Source: Sphagnum compactum
Taxonomy: Eukaryota; Bryophyta; Sphagnopsida; Sphagnales
Assembly: GCA_965153455.1 (NCBI GenBank)
Contig: OZ234495.1
Span: 22,378,875-22,442,874, forward strand
Length of the DNA stretch: 64,000 nt
Reading direction: 5' to 3'
The translations under genes were made by a program, and so were the position numbers. The notes beneath the pieces were generated by a model, which was not told the DNA's origin, did no database searches, and was given only the letters and a program-made list of their open reading frames with translations. Position 1 is the stretch's first letter. Each line of letters begins with the position of its first letter. Positions 37,422-51,400 of the stretch are shown in pieces.

Positions 37422-40400
37422 CTACATGACACCCATGAGAGGTGGTGCTGTTCTTTGAAGAAGCTTGGGATGAGTAGCAGCATAGATGGAGGAGTTTGGA
37501 TCAGCGCTAAGATGGCGGAAGAGATGTTGCAGGTCGGGGCGGAGGCGTTCCACAGCTTTTGTGCATAACACCAGCGTATCAGGTCTGGGCCTTCCACCTG
37601 CCTGTCCTGTCATTTGCACCTCCATCATCACTGCATGATGTCTGCCACCACAACCACAAACAAGCCATTCAGATTCTTGCAGTAGATTCTCATTGCTCGA
37701 AGAGAACAGGAGAAACATAGAATACTCGTCAGGACATTGAAGCTGTCTGCAAATGCAAAATCACAATGTGAAGCTCCTCTTAATTACTACTAAATATGGC
37801 AGCACCGTATTCAAGCACCAACAGATTATCAGGGTGCCATTGAGCAACAAAGAGGAGGTTCACAGTTAATTGAATTTCACTTACAGAAAATCAACAAGAT
37901 CTGAAATCTCAGAAGCTTCAGTCACAGAAGACACTTGAGGAGACCGCCCAAAGACATCTGCCAATATCGTAAGAAGCAATGCAAGTGTCTTCAAAGTACC
38001 ATGCAGTCCAACCACCAACAACTCATATGTTAGTGCAAAGGGTTCAATCTTCACAGAGGTATCGTTGCACACTGGCTCCAATTCCTACAGCATGAAAATT
38101 TTCCTGACTCTTATCTGCTGTAGCCCTATGAACTGAAGTTCAACAGCTGGTTCACAAGTTCAAACCGAGAGGGAGCAGACTGCCAAGCCATACCTTAGCA
38201 AACAAGGGCCGTGAAATGAGCAAACGAGGCAACAATGGTCCCATAATTCTGTAGCACAGTCGTAGATGCACCAATGAGGTTATGGGCCTCTGGCTTGTGA
38301 TGACAGCATGCATGCCTTCTAGCCACTCAAATGGTAGATTAGCCCCAATTGCATGGAGCAAGGCCACAGTGTTACCTGTTTTCCCACCAGGCCAGGACCA
38401 ATGACAATCACTCCAACCATCACAACAACAAAGGAAAGCCAATTAATAGGACCTATCCAGGACAAACATTCACAAGATGCAGGAATCAAAACATATGCCT
38501 CACCTATGACAGTGGCAGTTTCATCTTGGACTGCCCAACTTGGGTCCCAGGTAGAGTACCCAAAAATGGAATCCAGATCCCGTGATTGCTTGCTTGGATC
38601 AGTCAACCACCAGCAGTCCTTCTTGATGATACGTGCAGTTTCGCCATATATGGCAGTATGAAAAGCAGTCGGCAGCTGTGCTAGAAGAAGGCCACATGCT
38701 TGTATCATAAGGGGTGATGATGCATATTGAGTTGTGGGACTAGTCAAGCCTGCAGCATTGCTGCCTGATAAGGGATCTCCCAAAGAGGAGGGAGACAAGG
38801 GTGATCGAGGGGTTCCAGGCTGGGCATGTGATACAGGCAGTCGTACTGCAATCTGGATTAGCATGGCAACTATCTGGGTTGGTGGTGGGGGCAATGATAG
38901 CAGCTCTACCACAGCAGTTTCCAGCAACAACTGGCTATATGTCCCTGGATCTTGGTGGAGGTAAAAAGCCTTGTTCACTTCAGATGTGTTGGAGGTTGTT
39001 GGAGAGCTTGCAGCCTGCCCTCTATTTGGTCCTGGGCGTGACAATGTAGGCAGACCATCAACACCCATGGGGGATGTCTTTGTTTTACCATTCAAGGGCG
39101 GGATGACATTGTTCACCAGACCCACTAGCAGATTGGCAAAGTAGTCATACGATGGACTATTCCCTGAATTCACAGACTTGATATGTTGGAGGAATGCCTC
39201 AGAGAATGGTATCTGCATTCTCATCACTGCAAGCATCAGCATCATGTAATTGGCAGAACAGAGACCAATGGACACAATGACTCTGTCACAAGCATCAAAG
39301 AAAGAGAAACCAGAGTTGCTGACCTTGGCTAAGTCCATGCTGATTAGAAGGCGCCGCACCAGCTTGGTTGGAAGGTGGCCATAGAAGTATGCAAGTGTAT
39401 CACGAACAAAAGAAAATCGAGTTGGATGATAAAATATCAGGGGAGCATAGACCATCAACAACCGCTCTGCAGTTTCTGTAGCATCATTCTCTATCAATCG
39501 GTAGATGATCAAAGGTATCACTGGCAGTGCTCGCAAACACATGTCATCAAAGAACACCGGATACCTGGCAGGTTGTCAACACCCAGCACCTTAACCACCT
39601 ATAGATACCATCATCTATTGATCTTGTACAGAATCATAGCAAGATGACCCTACTAACCACATCCAGCTTTTCTGTTTCACAAACTTGACATCCCACTGGA
39701 AGCATGTTACTCAAGGCTCTGAGAAGTTTAAAATTGAGTCATGCAAAAAACAATCGTGAGAGCATACAATGAGGGTTACCTGTCTTTGCCAGCAAGGTGT
39801 GAACCAAGGACTACAGGGGGTTCATGGCGCTGGAATGGCCCTGTTTGCAACCAATGCTCTGTCTGCCCTCTATTTACATAGTAGGTCTGAACACGCTGTT
39901 GAAACTCTGGTCTGTCCAGCAGCAATCCTACCTGCACAATCCAAACAGTAGCCATACCTTTTAACACAAAAGCCCTGAAAAGTTGAGAGGATCACAGAAG
40001 AGAAAAACAGAGTCTGGGTCCAAATGCAGTTACGGGAACAAGTTGAGAAAGAACTCAAGAAAACTGTAGAGCATAAAGAGATTATTACCACTAGGCGCAA
40101 AGCATGTGTATCATCATCTCGGTCAGTGAGAGCCAATAATACAACATCAAATGGCAGAAGTTCTTGAGTCCACATGAAGTGGGCAAGCCCAGCACTGGCT
40201 CTCAGTAGTAAATCCTACAAACAGTGGCTGGGTGTTAATGTTTCTCATAGTAACTACATGCCTGCTCAACCTGACCACCAATCCTCAGGACTTGATTCCT
40301 TGTCAGAAAGCTCCTATTTATAAGCCATAGAATCAGGTAAAGAATTGAATAAACCAACCTGCACAATGTCAACATGACACAGTGCACAGAGAATGAAGTA

Positions 40401-43400
40401 GCACAAGCATTGCAAAGATCTCCTCCCTCAACAAAACATGCATATGCTAATGCCATCCGTTACAAAAGAGAGTTCGTACCTGCAAGGAATGACCATGTTG
40501 CAGTTGCAAATGAATGCTATGCAACAGCACATCTACCATCATGTAAACATTTGTTGTCACCTCCTCTGGTGAGAGCTCCTTCAATGCCCGGCCCTGGGTT
40601 TTTGCAAAACAATAACTAAGTAAATTCACACACAAAAGACTGATATGGAACCAGCAAACTGAACTCTCTAATGAACATATGCCTAGCCTCTTAAGTCTTT
40701 CCCTGTAAAGATCAATGGAAGATCAGCTTTGAAGATCTCTCATGAAGTCAAACTCAGTGGTATTTGTCAGATAAAGATGGTCCAGAAAAAGATAGCAACT
40801 CACAAGGCTCGCAATGCTGATAGTTTCAGTGTGTCCATCCATGAGCATCCAAGCACCTGCACAGAGGAACTGACGGTGCTGTGGAATGCTGTGTGTGATG
40901 TATGAAACCACATAGTTTGGATCTGTACTGGCAACCAGCATTTGCCGGCACTGGTTCATGACCATTGCCTCAGACTGTGACACAAAACCCCAACTTGTCA
41001 GAATCATAGTCTTAGAAGCACAAAATTAACTTCAGAAACATTCTCGCAATGACTGCTAATATGGTCTTCTCTGTTGCATCAGCATTGGGCCCAAATGCAA
41101 TGAGAGAGTACCCCATATTTAGAGAGATAGTAAACAACATTAACCAAGGGCTGGATCTCTATCCATACAACATTTGGAGACATTCTCGGACACAAAAATT
41201 GATACAGAAGAATCAGTGCACATGATGGAATGATTTTAGATCTGGAAAGCCAGCAGATGCTAAGTTCCCTAGGAGAAACAAGAGAACCTTACTTGTTGCC
41301 AGGACTGAAGAATTTGGGAACGTTTGTCAGGGCGGCCCGCTAATGCTTCACGCAGCAATGCAGGAAAGTGGCGCATAGTCTTTTCAGACCATGTGTGTTG
41401 GCTGCTGGTCAGGATTTGTTCAAGTGCTGGCTTAAGGAACACCATCTGCTCAAAGTCTGCTATCCCCCTTGTCTTCATAGTGAAAGCCAGATTAACCACC
41501 ATGATTCTGTTCAAAGTTTCTGTGAACTCCGTTGTCGCCCCCTAGAAGACCCAACACTGCACTTGTTAGAAACAGGTGTCAGATGCCACCTAGCTAACTA
41601 AAAGTGTGCAAAGTGGGATGACAAATTGACTGCAATGAGGCTACAGCTTAACTCAACAACTATCCATCCTCAAACACTGGAAAGATGCTCCTCTTTGACA
41701 TACAAATGAGAAAATCCTGAGCTAGAAGAGTGAGGCTTATGTCAGACAACTCTCACATGTCTGCTTGGCAGGATAGCTGCATGGCAAAGTGCCACAGAAA
41801 ACAAAAAGAGTAGTCAACTCCATCAATCCTAAGCCAATGGATGGTTGCTCAAGTTGGACACTAACCTTCAACTCCTTCTTAATTAGCATGACCTCCCTCA
41901 GATTAAGAATTAAATTCATGCCCAAATTTTCAGCCAAACGAAACAGCCGGTGTTCCCCTCGCTTGACCTTCGCTGTGATAAGAATCTTAGTAATATCAAT
42001 GATCAGGTTCTTTTGCTTGTTGTGAAACCTGCCAAATATTCCAAGGCTCCACTAATCAGCCTTTGACTTGTCACAAACTTTTGCATGCTACTCTTCAACA
42101 AACCTAGTCTTCAAAGGTTCATTAACAGCATAGCACTTTCTGCCTGACCCAAGCAGGATTTGTTCATCAAGGAGTCTCATGAACAAACAATGCTTCAGAA
42201 TTCTTGCTACACAAAGCATGCAGCTGGGCACGGTTTGATGGAAACCTGCACTTACCGATATAGTGGTACAAGACGGAAGTTCAACAACTCCAGCAAAAGA
42301 AGAGATACACCCGGTTTTGCCATGCCTGATTGGAATCGATGCATCATTCCCTACTCAAATTCACAGCACAAGCACAAATGAAGTCTCTTCCATCCAAGTC
42401 TTAAAAGTTAAAGACAAAGGACACCACCATCAAGCTCACATGGCTTCTGGAGACAACCAAGCCACAAGCTAAAAGAAAGTGAACAGAAAATTGGTGACTA
42501 ATCAGTCATCCTGCCAGTAACTCATGAAACAAAGAGGACCTTCTCTCATGGTTTACCAAAGATTTGTATAATATCAGATATGTTTAATCCCTAAAACACA
42601 AACCAAGGTCTGCAGCTGCCAATATTGGGTCAAATACATGTGGCACATACATTGTGATGTTGCCGGAAGAGATTTTGTGGTGCAACCAGTAGCAACCGAA
42701 CATAGGTTTCCACCATAGCTATGCTTGGGACGACCTGCCATCACAACAGTATACAACAATTCGACACATTGCAGGCATGAGAAGACAAGAATCCCCCTGG
42801 CCACCCTTTAGATGCTAGACACCGATAACCATTCACAACAAATGACAAGGATGAATCATATCAACAGTGAGTCATGGATGAGTTCAAACTGTCAACAGTT
42901 GTATCATTGGCACTACAATTGTGATAGATGCTGAGACCATAGAAAATAACATATCAGTTCCTTCTTGATGCATATCAAAAGTACAACATCCAGACATACC
43001 TGACATGAACAAAGATTGAACAAGACTTTCAAGGAAATCACACCTGGCCTGAAAAAATCAACTCTTCAATCTGGGTGATTATTCTTATACAGAGGTGCAA
43101 GGACAGGCCCGAAAGGAGTGTTATGGGTAATGGCCTTGTCTCATGGATCAGAGACAGCCGCTCTCCAGGCTGCCCAACATTATTGGATGGCAGCGTAAAA
43201 TCCACTACCCCACTTGACTTGAACCATGTCATGAGAGCTTCACAAATAGGTTGTGTCATGGTATTTGACAGAACCCACACCATGCCCATTGACTTCTCAT
43301 CCAGCATGGAGTAGTCAAGCACCCGATCCCCTGCAAAAACAAACTCAACCCCCGAGTCAAAACAATTGCCTTGGAAATGGTGTCAGGCACATCCAAGACA

Positions 43401-46400
43401 AGGACTGCAATTGACATACAAATGAAGTCGTCACAAATTGACTTGGTTGGTAGATTTTTCTCAACTGGCTGATGCTAGTATACTGAACTAACTAGACAAA
43501 AAGCTACAATTAAGAACAAGGAAAAAGAACACCTTTGAAGACCTGCTTCCACCATTCATCAATGAGCTTGCCCTTCTGCAGGTGCTCCTGCATTCGGTTT
43601 CCATGCAGATGATCCATCATGGTCCGATTGATGGACCATAGGCGCAACGTTTGACTGCTACCTACATAGTCCAGCAGCAATGCTTGGGCAGTCATACCAC
43701 TCTGATCCATAGACCGCTCTGCCATATTAAATGACAGAAGCTTGCGGGCTGTCTCCACCTGCAGCACAGCTAAACCAGATCTAGTTACCACATTATGTTT
43801 ACTATGTGCTCCAGCACCTAAAAAGGCAATTCCTAAGGCTCCACTGGGTTGATAAAAGCAGTTGGCAAGCTGACCACAATGGAATCTTAAAACCTTGCAG
43901 GCTAGATATCCTCCTGAAATAGGAACAATAGCACATGTCCCTGACACCCAAAGAAGACAACCCCCACAAGAAATAATATCACAAAATCCCAGTGTTCAGG
44001 ATTACTGTGGACCATTTGTGGAAATTCTTTTCATTAGAAGTTATTCAATTTCACTCATAAACACCCAAAAATCAGTGAAATTACTGCTAAAATGTCTGGA
44101 CACTTAATGTTTACAGTCCTCCTTTTAAACAGTTCCAGCAGCTCGGGCAAGTTCCACCAGTAGCATACACTAGAGTGAGCAAATCCATAAAGGCACAATG
44201 GATCACTAAACCGTCCAAAAATGGCATAGAAGATAGCAACCTGTGAATCAGGGCTGAGGGCAGTTGAAACAGTTTCAAGTCGAAACACCTGGGCCAGCAA
44301 CCATGTGACATGGTTGCTCGGCATAACTGTACCAGTTGCAAACCGTGCTGCCAGTTTGTCAATAAAGTCCAGGAAGTCAAGGTATCCAGTGCTCATGAAG
44401 TAGTAAAAAAGGTCTGCAAACATCAACCACTCTTGCCATCGTGCTGACTCTGAAACAGTTGCAGCCGTGTTACCTGGAGTGTAAAGGCACACAAGGAGTT
44501 CATCACCACCTTGCCAGCAGTTATTGCTCCCTGTTTTCAATGAAGTACAACAGAGCTGCAGAGAGAGTAAAAGCAAGCCACCTCTCAAGAAATCTACTGC
44601 ATCTATAGTCTATGAGTGCTAGAAAGGATCAAACCAATTGGAATCCCAAGCAAGAAGAAGGATCAAAACCTTGCCTGTAGGCAAGGGTTGCATGAGCTCC
44701 ATGACACGCTCCACTGCAGCGTCAGAAGTCATTTCCGCTGAAAATTCAAGTGCAGGTTGACCCAAGTAGATTGCAGCAGTTCTTGGAGTAGTGGGTTGTT
44801 GCCCAATTTTCTTTAAGCGTGGTGCCAGCACTAGCACTTTTTTCCACCAGTCATTTGACACACAAGACCGCAGTGCCTGTCGTAGGCAACGCATTGCTTT
44901 ATCCCACTCCACACTTCCTCTGGGCACTGCATTTGCAACCTCCTGCAACCAGGTTTCACCATGATTAGTCAAATAAAAGTTACAACAAACCAACTAGCTA
45001 CCCACTTCAGAATCATAAGCCCTTGTCAAATGGGAAGAGTGATCAAAGATCAACTCCAGCAAATAACATCTACTACATCAGGAAATGAACACTCCAAGGC
45101 TCCACAAGCACTCAGATGCACCTTCATACAACTTTCAGGTTCCATTGGCCTCCTGCTGATTTACAAATGGCACACAAAACAAACTTGCAATCATTCCAAA
45201 AACTACACACAAGAATAGCAGACCTCGCCATGCAGGGGCTCGCCCATAGTTCCAGGGTATGTCAGGGAAGGAATTCGAAGTGTTGCAAAGGTCGGACAGT
45301 GCAAATGCTGGTCCAATGGCAGCATGTGCAATGCTATTTTGTCACGCCTGCGATGTACCTCCAAATAGAGTGCAAATAATGCTTCATCCTCTGGCCACTG
45401 CTCAACCTGCACAGTCCACAAACAAACATCCACATCATCTTGTTGAGCCATGCTCATATATTGCAGGAGCTCATAAATGCTTAAGCCAAATGAACTCCTG
45501 ACATCTTGTCCTGATGAAGATCACAGTCTAAACACAACCTGCAGCTGGGTGCGGTCATGTAGCAGAGCATAGAACGGAATGCGGCACTTGCTCTCATCAA
45601 TTAAGGCCCAAATGACATCAACACAACTGGGTAGCCACATCCTATACTCCAAATTTTGTTTTCTGCGCCCAGTAGGGCCCTCTTCCTCCTTTGCGGTTTC
45701 TCCTTTAGTGTCACAGGTATTGATCCACTGCACAACTTGTAAGAGAACTTCTAGGCAGGTTACAGGCTTCAAATCACCCTGCAATGCAGCAAGCACTATT
45801 TTGCACACCAATGGTCGCAACCAGTTCATGACTCTTGCTCCCGGAATAACAGTGTTACTACTGGCTGATAATTGGGATGCATTCACTGACAACTGCTCTG
45901 AGTTTGGATGGGCTGCTGAGACTATTGCACTTGAACGTGCAGGTGAGGTCAAAAGATTTGAAGATGGGGATGGTGAACCAGAGCTGGTAGCTGCAGCTGC
46001 CCCTCCCATCATCAAAGCCACAGGTCCACCAGCTTGGCTGACAAGTGACCCCAAGCTGCCTCCCTGAGAAATTCCTGATAGTGGCAAGTCATTTGTCTCT
46101 GTTGTCCCTGTGGCTTGTAACAGCATTGGTAGAAAAGAATCCCAGCGAACCACACCCAGCTTGGCCAGCATTTGCAAAGCAGTGAAGAGGAAATCTGTTT
46201 GAGGACCATGGCTACTGCATTGTATCAGCAATGGGGCAAGAACTGCCTCAGTCACTGCTCGCCCTTGCTCCTGGTCCTGCATCAGGACCATTAAATAGTG
46301 TTGAGCTCTTTTTATCTGCTTCCAGCTAAATCACTGGGAAGTCTCTAGAAAGATTGTACTTTCCATTGTAACAATCACAAAGGAGAAAACTCACTAGGCA

Positions 46401-47525
46401 TGAAAAGGTAAACTTTGTATACCCTTACCGTAAACTGTGAGAAAAGCTGCAAGAAGTCAGTAGGAAATTGCTCTTCCTTGGGAGGTTGTGGTCGGCTTGC
46501 TGCAGAAACTCGCTTGCGTAGTGAGGATGTTCTGTATGCAGAATTTAACAAATTGATATAGGAGAAACAACTTCAGCCCTAGATGCAAATTCTTATGCCC
46601 CTGGCAGGCAGAGATAGTGGAAATGCAACAGAGAGGAAAAATTGACAAAAGTATGTGCCACAACGAGGAGGACATCTTACATAGTCTCTTGAACATTTCC
46701 ATCGAGTTTGCTATTGAGACTCCTCTGTACTCGCAGCAACAAGTGAAAATATGGTTATAAAGCAGAGAAATCCACACATTGTCGTCATCATTTAAGATTT
46801 CCTTTCTTGCTAGGTTTAGGGTTTAAACACAAAACTACACACCACAGATTTCCTTCCTGTCAGAAGTACAGGTTTCTAGACGACCATCCAAGCTCCAGAG
46901 TTTCCACATCCAACTAACTATCTACCATCTTGCTTGCTGCCACAGACATCCTGCAACGTGTCTGGCTACTCACTCACTTGAAACAAATTTGAGATCTCCA
47001 ACTCTACACCTGGAACAAACTCCTTATCAAAAAGAATCACAAAACTCTGAAAACTCTCTCAACACAAACCACTCTTTGTTTGAAGCTCTAAGAGTCTAAA
47101 AGTGCCCATTAACCACACAGAACTTGAAACAAAAACTCGCCCTCCTCCTCCTCCTCCTTCTGCTCGCGTAAAAATTCAAACTCTTTCTGGGGCAGTTGTG
47201 CAAGAATCTAAATCTAAATCAAAATTCCAGCAAGCTGAGAATTCTCCAATCCTTTTGTACAAGAGTTGGGGGAGAGAACAAACACCACAACAAAAATATT
47301 TCATTCCCTGAAAAACATGAATTCCCTTACTTCTTTCCTTCCTTCCTTCCTTCCTTCCTTCCCCACCACCACGACCGCTTTCAATTGTTCAACAGAGCAT
47401 GTAGACTCACTCACCCCCAAGTAGACATTGAAAAGATCTTGGATTGCAATCCGAATACTCCCGACGGATTGCCCTCCTCCTCCACCTCCTACTCCTCCTC
47501 CTCCTCCTCCCGAGCTCACCTCCAT
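37422..47525 (-). CDS. MED23: Mediator complex subunit 23 (MED23), 23 coding exons
   Basis: Mediator subunit linking activators to RNA polymerase II, nuclear. Minus-strand coding exons in phase: 47525-47415, 46724-46681, 46531-46429, 46276-45539, 45406-45224, 44942-44675, 44509-44241, 43758-43533, 43330-43044, 42734-42651, 42590-42557, 42325-42256, 42028-41866, 41541-41293, 40974-40804, 40593-40480, 40214-40089, 39931-39780, 39564-39324, 39212-38504, 38375-38194, 38084-37885, 37746-37422. They sum to 5049 nt (about 1682 aa), close to plant MED23 length. Recognisable blocks: IAIQDLFNVYLG at the N-terminus, ASQLSASSNTVIPGARVMNW, NHVTWLLAQVFRLE, ITHSIPQHRQFLCAGAWML, VPSIAMVETYVRLLL, SQHTWSEKTMRHFPALLRE, DTLAYFYGHLPTKLVRRLL, RIMGPLLPRLL and DPNSSIYAATHPK near the end. 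The 34-nt exon and the 44675/44509 junction are the least certain. Confidence 0.95.
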
Positions 47526-47626
47526 GGCGAAGCTCCGTCGCTTCCTGCAACCCTCGACAAGTGCGAAGCATCAAAGCGAGCTGAAAAACGCTCTCCAGAA
47601 CTTCTCTCTCCATCGCCATGGCCACT

Positions 47627-47641
47627 AAACCCTAACCCTAA
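47627..47641. promoter_or_regulatory. telobox-type motif upstream of MED23
   Basis: AAACCCTAACCCTAA lies about 100 bp upstream of the MED23 ATG. Teloboxes of this form are frequent near transcription starts of plant housekeeping genes. A further copy (TTTAGGGTTTAAAC) lies in MED23 intron 1 near 46808. Confidence 0.6.
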
Positions 47642-47654
47642 TTTGCTCGGTGAT

Positions 47655-47735
47655 TTCTGCAGGAGTTGAACCTGGGACCCTCTTTCAGTCAGACTTTTAG
47701 TAGTTAAAATAAATCCATCAGGCTATCACAATGGC
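47655..47735 (-). mobile_element. tRNA-like (SINE head) remnant upstream of MED23
   Basis: On the minus strand a box A-like TAGCCTGATGG (47725-47715) is followed 42 nt later by a box B-like GGTTCAACTCC (47672-47662) within CCCAGGTTCAACTCCTG. Spacing and words fit the tRNA-derived head of plant SINEs. The tRNA cloverleaf is not preserved and no SINE body or A-tail is visible, so it is a truncated relic directly upstream of the MED23 5' UTR. Confidence 0.6.
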
Positions 47736-48219
47736 CATAAAAACGATCTTCGGGTAGCTAATCAACTTATTGGGTAGCTAATTATTTTAAATGGTATGCA
47801 GTGTTTTTTAAATGGCCAATTTTGCAATATTGGAAAAAATAGGCTGTCACAAATTTCTTGTTTTTTTTTTCCCAAAAACATTCACCACAATTTGCCACAA
47901 TTGCTTGTACAACATGAAAAGGTGTTTAAGGGTTTTTTTTTTTCTTGAATGCTTTCGACCAATCACGGGTGCTATTATGTGTATTATAATTATAAATGTT
48001 TTCGAGCCTAGTGCATTTAATCCTAAATTTTAATATTTCATACCTTTATTTAATAAAATTTCATGATTTTGCAAACGACAACCAAGAAAGGATGAAACAT
48101 CAAATGAGGGGTGTGACTCAAGCCCAAAGGGTCATGATTTTATGAATAATTTTAATACATGGGTTATTCAACTATGCAATACATGTCACGCATGCCAACA
48201 CCATGGAGTTCATTCATGA

Positions 48220-48423
48220 TTTATAATTAACTTATATTTAATTTTTAGTGTAGTTTTAATTCACTTTTAATTAGTTCTTAGTTAGCTCTCAGTTAACTTA
48301 CAATTAATTCTTAAGTTCACTTATAATTATTTTTTGACTCATTTTCAATTCATTTTTACTTAATTTTTAATTAACTCATAGCTAAATATCAATTGATTTC
48401 TAGTTCATTATTAATTAATTCAT
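48220..48423. repeat. degenerate 11-bp tandem array, about 18 units
   Basis: The sequence splits into 10-12-nt words, mostly 11, with consensus near TTNTAATTNAY: for example TTTTAATTCAC, TTCTTAGTTAG, TTACAATTAAT, TTTTGACTCAT, TTTCAATTCAT, TTTTAATTAAC, TTCTAGTTCAT. The period is close to one helical turn, so A/T tracts recur on one face of the DNA. Confidence 0.75.
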
Positions 48424-51400
48424 GGATGGACATGGGCCACACACGGGTGAACATGGGGCACATGTAGGTTGAAAGCTTTTTGAAAAAATTTCTTAAATTA
48501 AGTGCCCAATGGATAGAAAATGGAGGTAAAATCACATTACTTTCAATCTATTCAACACTAATCTTAAATACATATTTTTATCATGATCTTGTTTTATTAT
48601 TGTCACGTTTTTGTAATAAAGTTTTTTTACATTCATATCATGCACACATTGTGTTTTTATTTTTGATTTTCTTATTCCATAACTTGGATTTAGAATTAGA
48701 CCTACTTTCGTTCATGTGGTTTGGAAATCTTGTTGTTTAGTTTTTTTCATGCATGTGACAATACATGAACAATTGAAGGGCCCAAAATAAGCCTAATAAA
48801 TTATGCACAAAAATCACTTTGTCAAAGTTAGATGAAAAAACATGTAAATAATAATAAAACCCATCAAAATTTGTCATATATCAAATCTTTTTAATTGAAT
48901 TATAAAAAATAGCATAATTATTGATTATTGTGCATTAATTTTCAACTTTCCAATTATTTCAAAAAAAATTGTCTATTTGCTTGAAATGCAAATAGTTTGA
49001 AATATATATTTTTCAATGAAAAACTCTTGCAAAATGTGTGGTAAGTAGGTTTAATAAATATGTTTTTTACGTTTTATTAAAACCACATCTCAAAAATATA
49101 ATGATATCTATATCACTAAAAGTAAAAAAAGCAAATGAGTTTTAAAATTAGACCAAAAACACCCCGTTTACGAATTTACCACCCAACAAATGGATACTTT
49201 TAGTTTATTCTAAAAAATTTAATCCTATTTTTTTTAAATCAATTTTTATAATTTTTATAATAGCAATGGAGGTGTGTAAAGGTTTTTAATTATATTTTCA
49301 CCCATTTTCATGCTACTTGTTTGGTTTTATGTGCATGATACATGGTAATGTTCATGACGTTCACTTTTTGTGTCATTTTACCACTTTTCTACAACATTTA
49401 ATGAACCCCTACATTGCAATGTAATACAAATAAAATTATGCATTACATTTACAATGCAAAGCAACATGAATTAGAATTCCGTACATTACACTTGGCAACC
49501 ACAATGACCCAACACCCATATGTAACATGCATTGGTTAAGTCAAATTGCCTCTCTTAACACCCCGCCATGTGTTAATCCCATTCATATCCACCATAAAGT
49601 CCCCATAACAACAACACAACCAAATAAAAAAAACCAAAATAAGGTATATTTTATATTAAAAATTCAAACCAAAATTAAATACACATTAATTCATTTCATT
49701 GATCATGGTCACATCACAACCTTGATTTGGGCTTATGATTAACTCTTGTGAATGACAAAAAAATGGGCCATGGATGGTGAAACTCATTCACACAAAATGA
49801 AAGGTGTGTGAAAGTTGAAGGAATGACTCTTAAAATCCCAAGTTGCATTATCAATTATAGAATTGAGATTTTCGAAAAATCTTAATCGTATAGTATGAAG
49901 TTTGAAATGTCAAAACATGTCAAAATCAAATGATCTTTTAATCATTAAAAAAGTCTCAATGTAAATTAAAATAATTAGGATCACATTGCAAGAACAAAAA
50001 AATTTTAAAATATTTATGAAAATATGAAGAATGAAATCCAAAATTGTCAAAATGACTTTAAATCAATCAAAAGTGAATTTGATGATTAAGACATGTCTAA
50101 AAAGATTGATATGACATGGAATTTTTATTTTTAAAGTGCATTTGAATGTTAAAAAAATATGTTTCATAAAAGTTACGAGCCTCCAATATTATGTGACAAT
50201 AAAATGTTCAATTTCAAGAATTTGATTTTGAGGATTTGGGGGAAATGTCATTGGAATGTAATCCCCCTAGCAAGATACAAAGAATATTTTAATTAAAATA
50301 GTGTTTTCCATATTAATCCAAGTTGTAATGAAAATTATATGATTCCTTATTAAGTTTGTGACCCAACTTTGCCTCTAATTACACTCAACATTCTGTTTGT
50401 TTGTTTAGTTTAGTTGAAGTGAATGAGAGTTGTTTGTGAAAAGTGACAATTCAATGTACCCACTGAGTTGTTTTCTTTGTTTCCCAACTTGCAATGCAAG
50501 AGGCGTGGGGCAAAGAAGGATTAAACTTGCATTCTAAAATAAAATAACTTTGAGATTTTGATTTCAAAGCAAGTAGAAGCACATGCATAAAAAGTGATTT
50601 TGAAATTATTTGAACCTTGGTAGAACAAGTGTGCATAAAAGAATGTCGAAATTTTCAAGAAAAATTAAATTCTTATAGGTTTTAATAGAACTTTTGAAAA
50701 TTTTCATGGACTCACAAGCTTTTATAGTCTTCAAGATTTCCTAATGACAACATTTTTTTATTAGTGTAAGGTATTGCAATCAACCCAACTTCAATTATTG
50801 CACTGTTGTTAAACCAATTTTTACAAGTTTTAAGTGGGCAAGGGCCAACAAGCAAATATGGCAAGATCTTCATATGACAATTTATTGAATGTGCAAAGGG
50901 TGCAAATGAATTTAATGTCTTGGGGGGCTTCAACATCTTTGCATTAAAATTGTTTAGTTTGTTTAGTTTGAATGTATAGGAGGTTCATGAATGTCAAAGT
51001 TGAATCACCATGTGATTTGGAAGAAGACCCATGTGTTTTTAATCGATACAGACCCACACATAATGAGAAGAGCAGATCATTTCAAGCATCACTCAATTTT
51101 AGGTGATTTGACAATTGATAAGGGATTTGCATAATGGTCATTTAAAAATGAAATATCTTTCAAGTATGCACATTTCTTTTTTTTATGCATTGTACATTAG
51201 GGTTTGTGTTTGGTTTATTATTTGGTGGGTTTTTCATAGGAAGAAAAGAAAGGATGGGTGTTTTTTGAAGGATCTTAATGGATTGATAAATTTCATGATC
51301 CATCATTATTTTCAAAAGGATTGGAAATTTCTTTATGGTCAAATTGTCGACCCTTCTGTTGTTGCATTGATTTTTTTGTTGTTATTGTAATGTCATCAAC

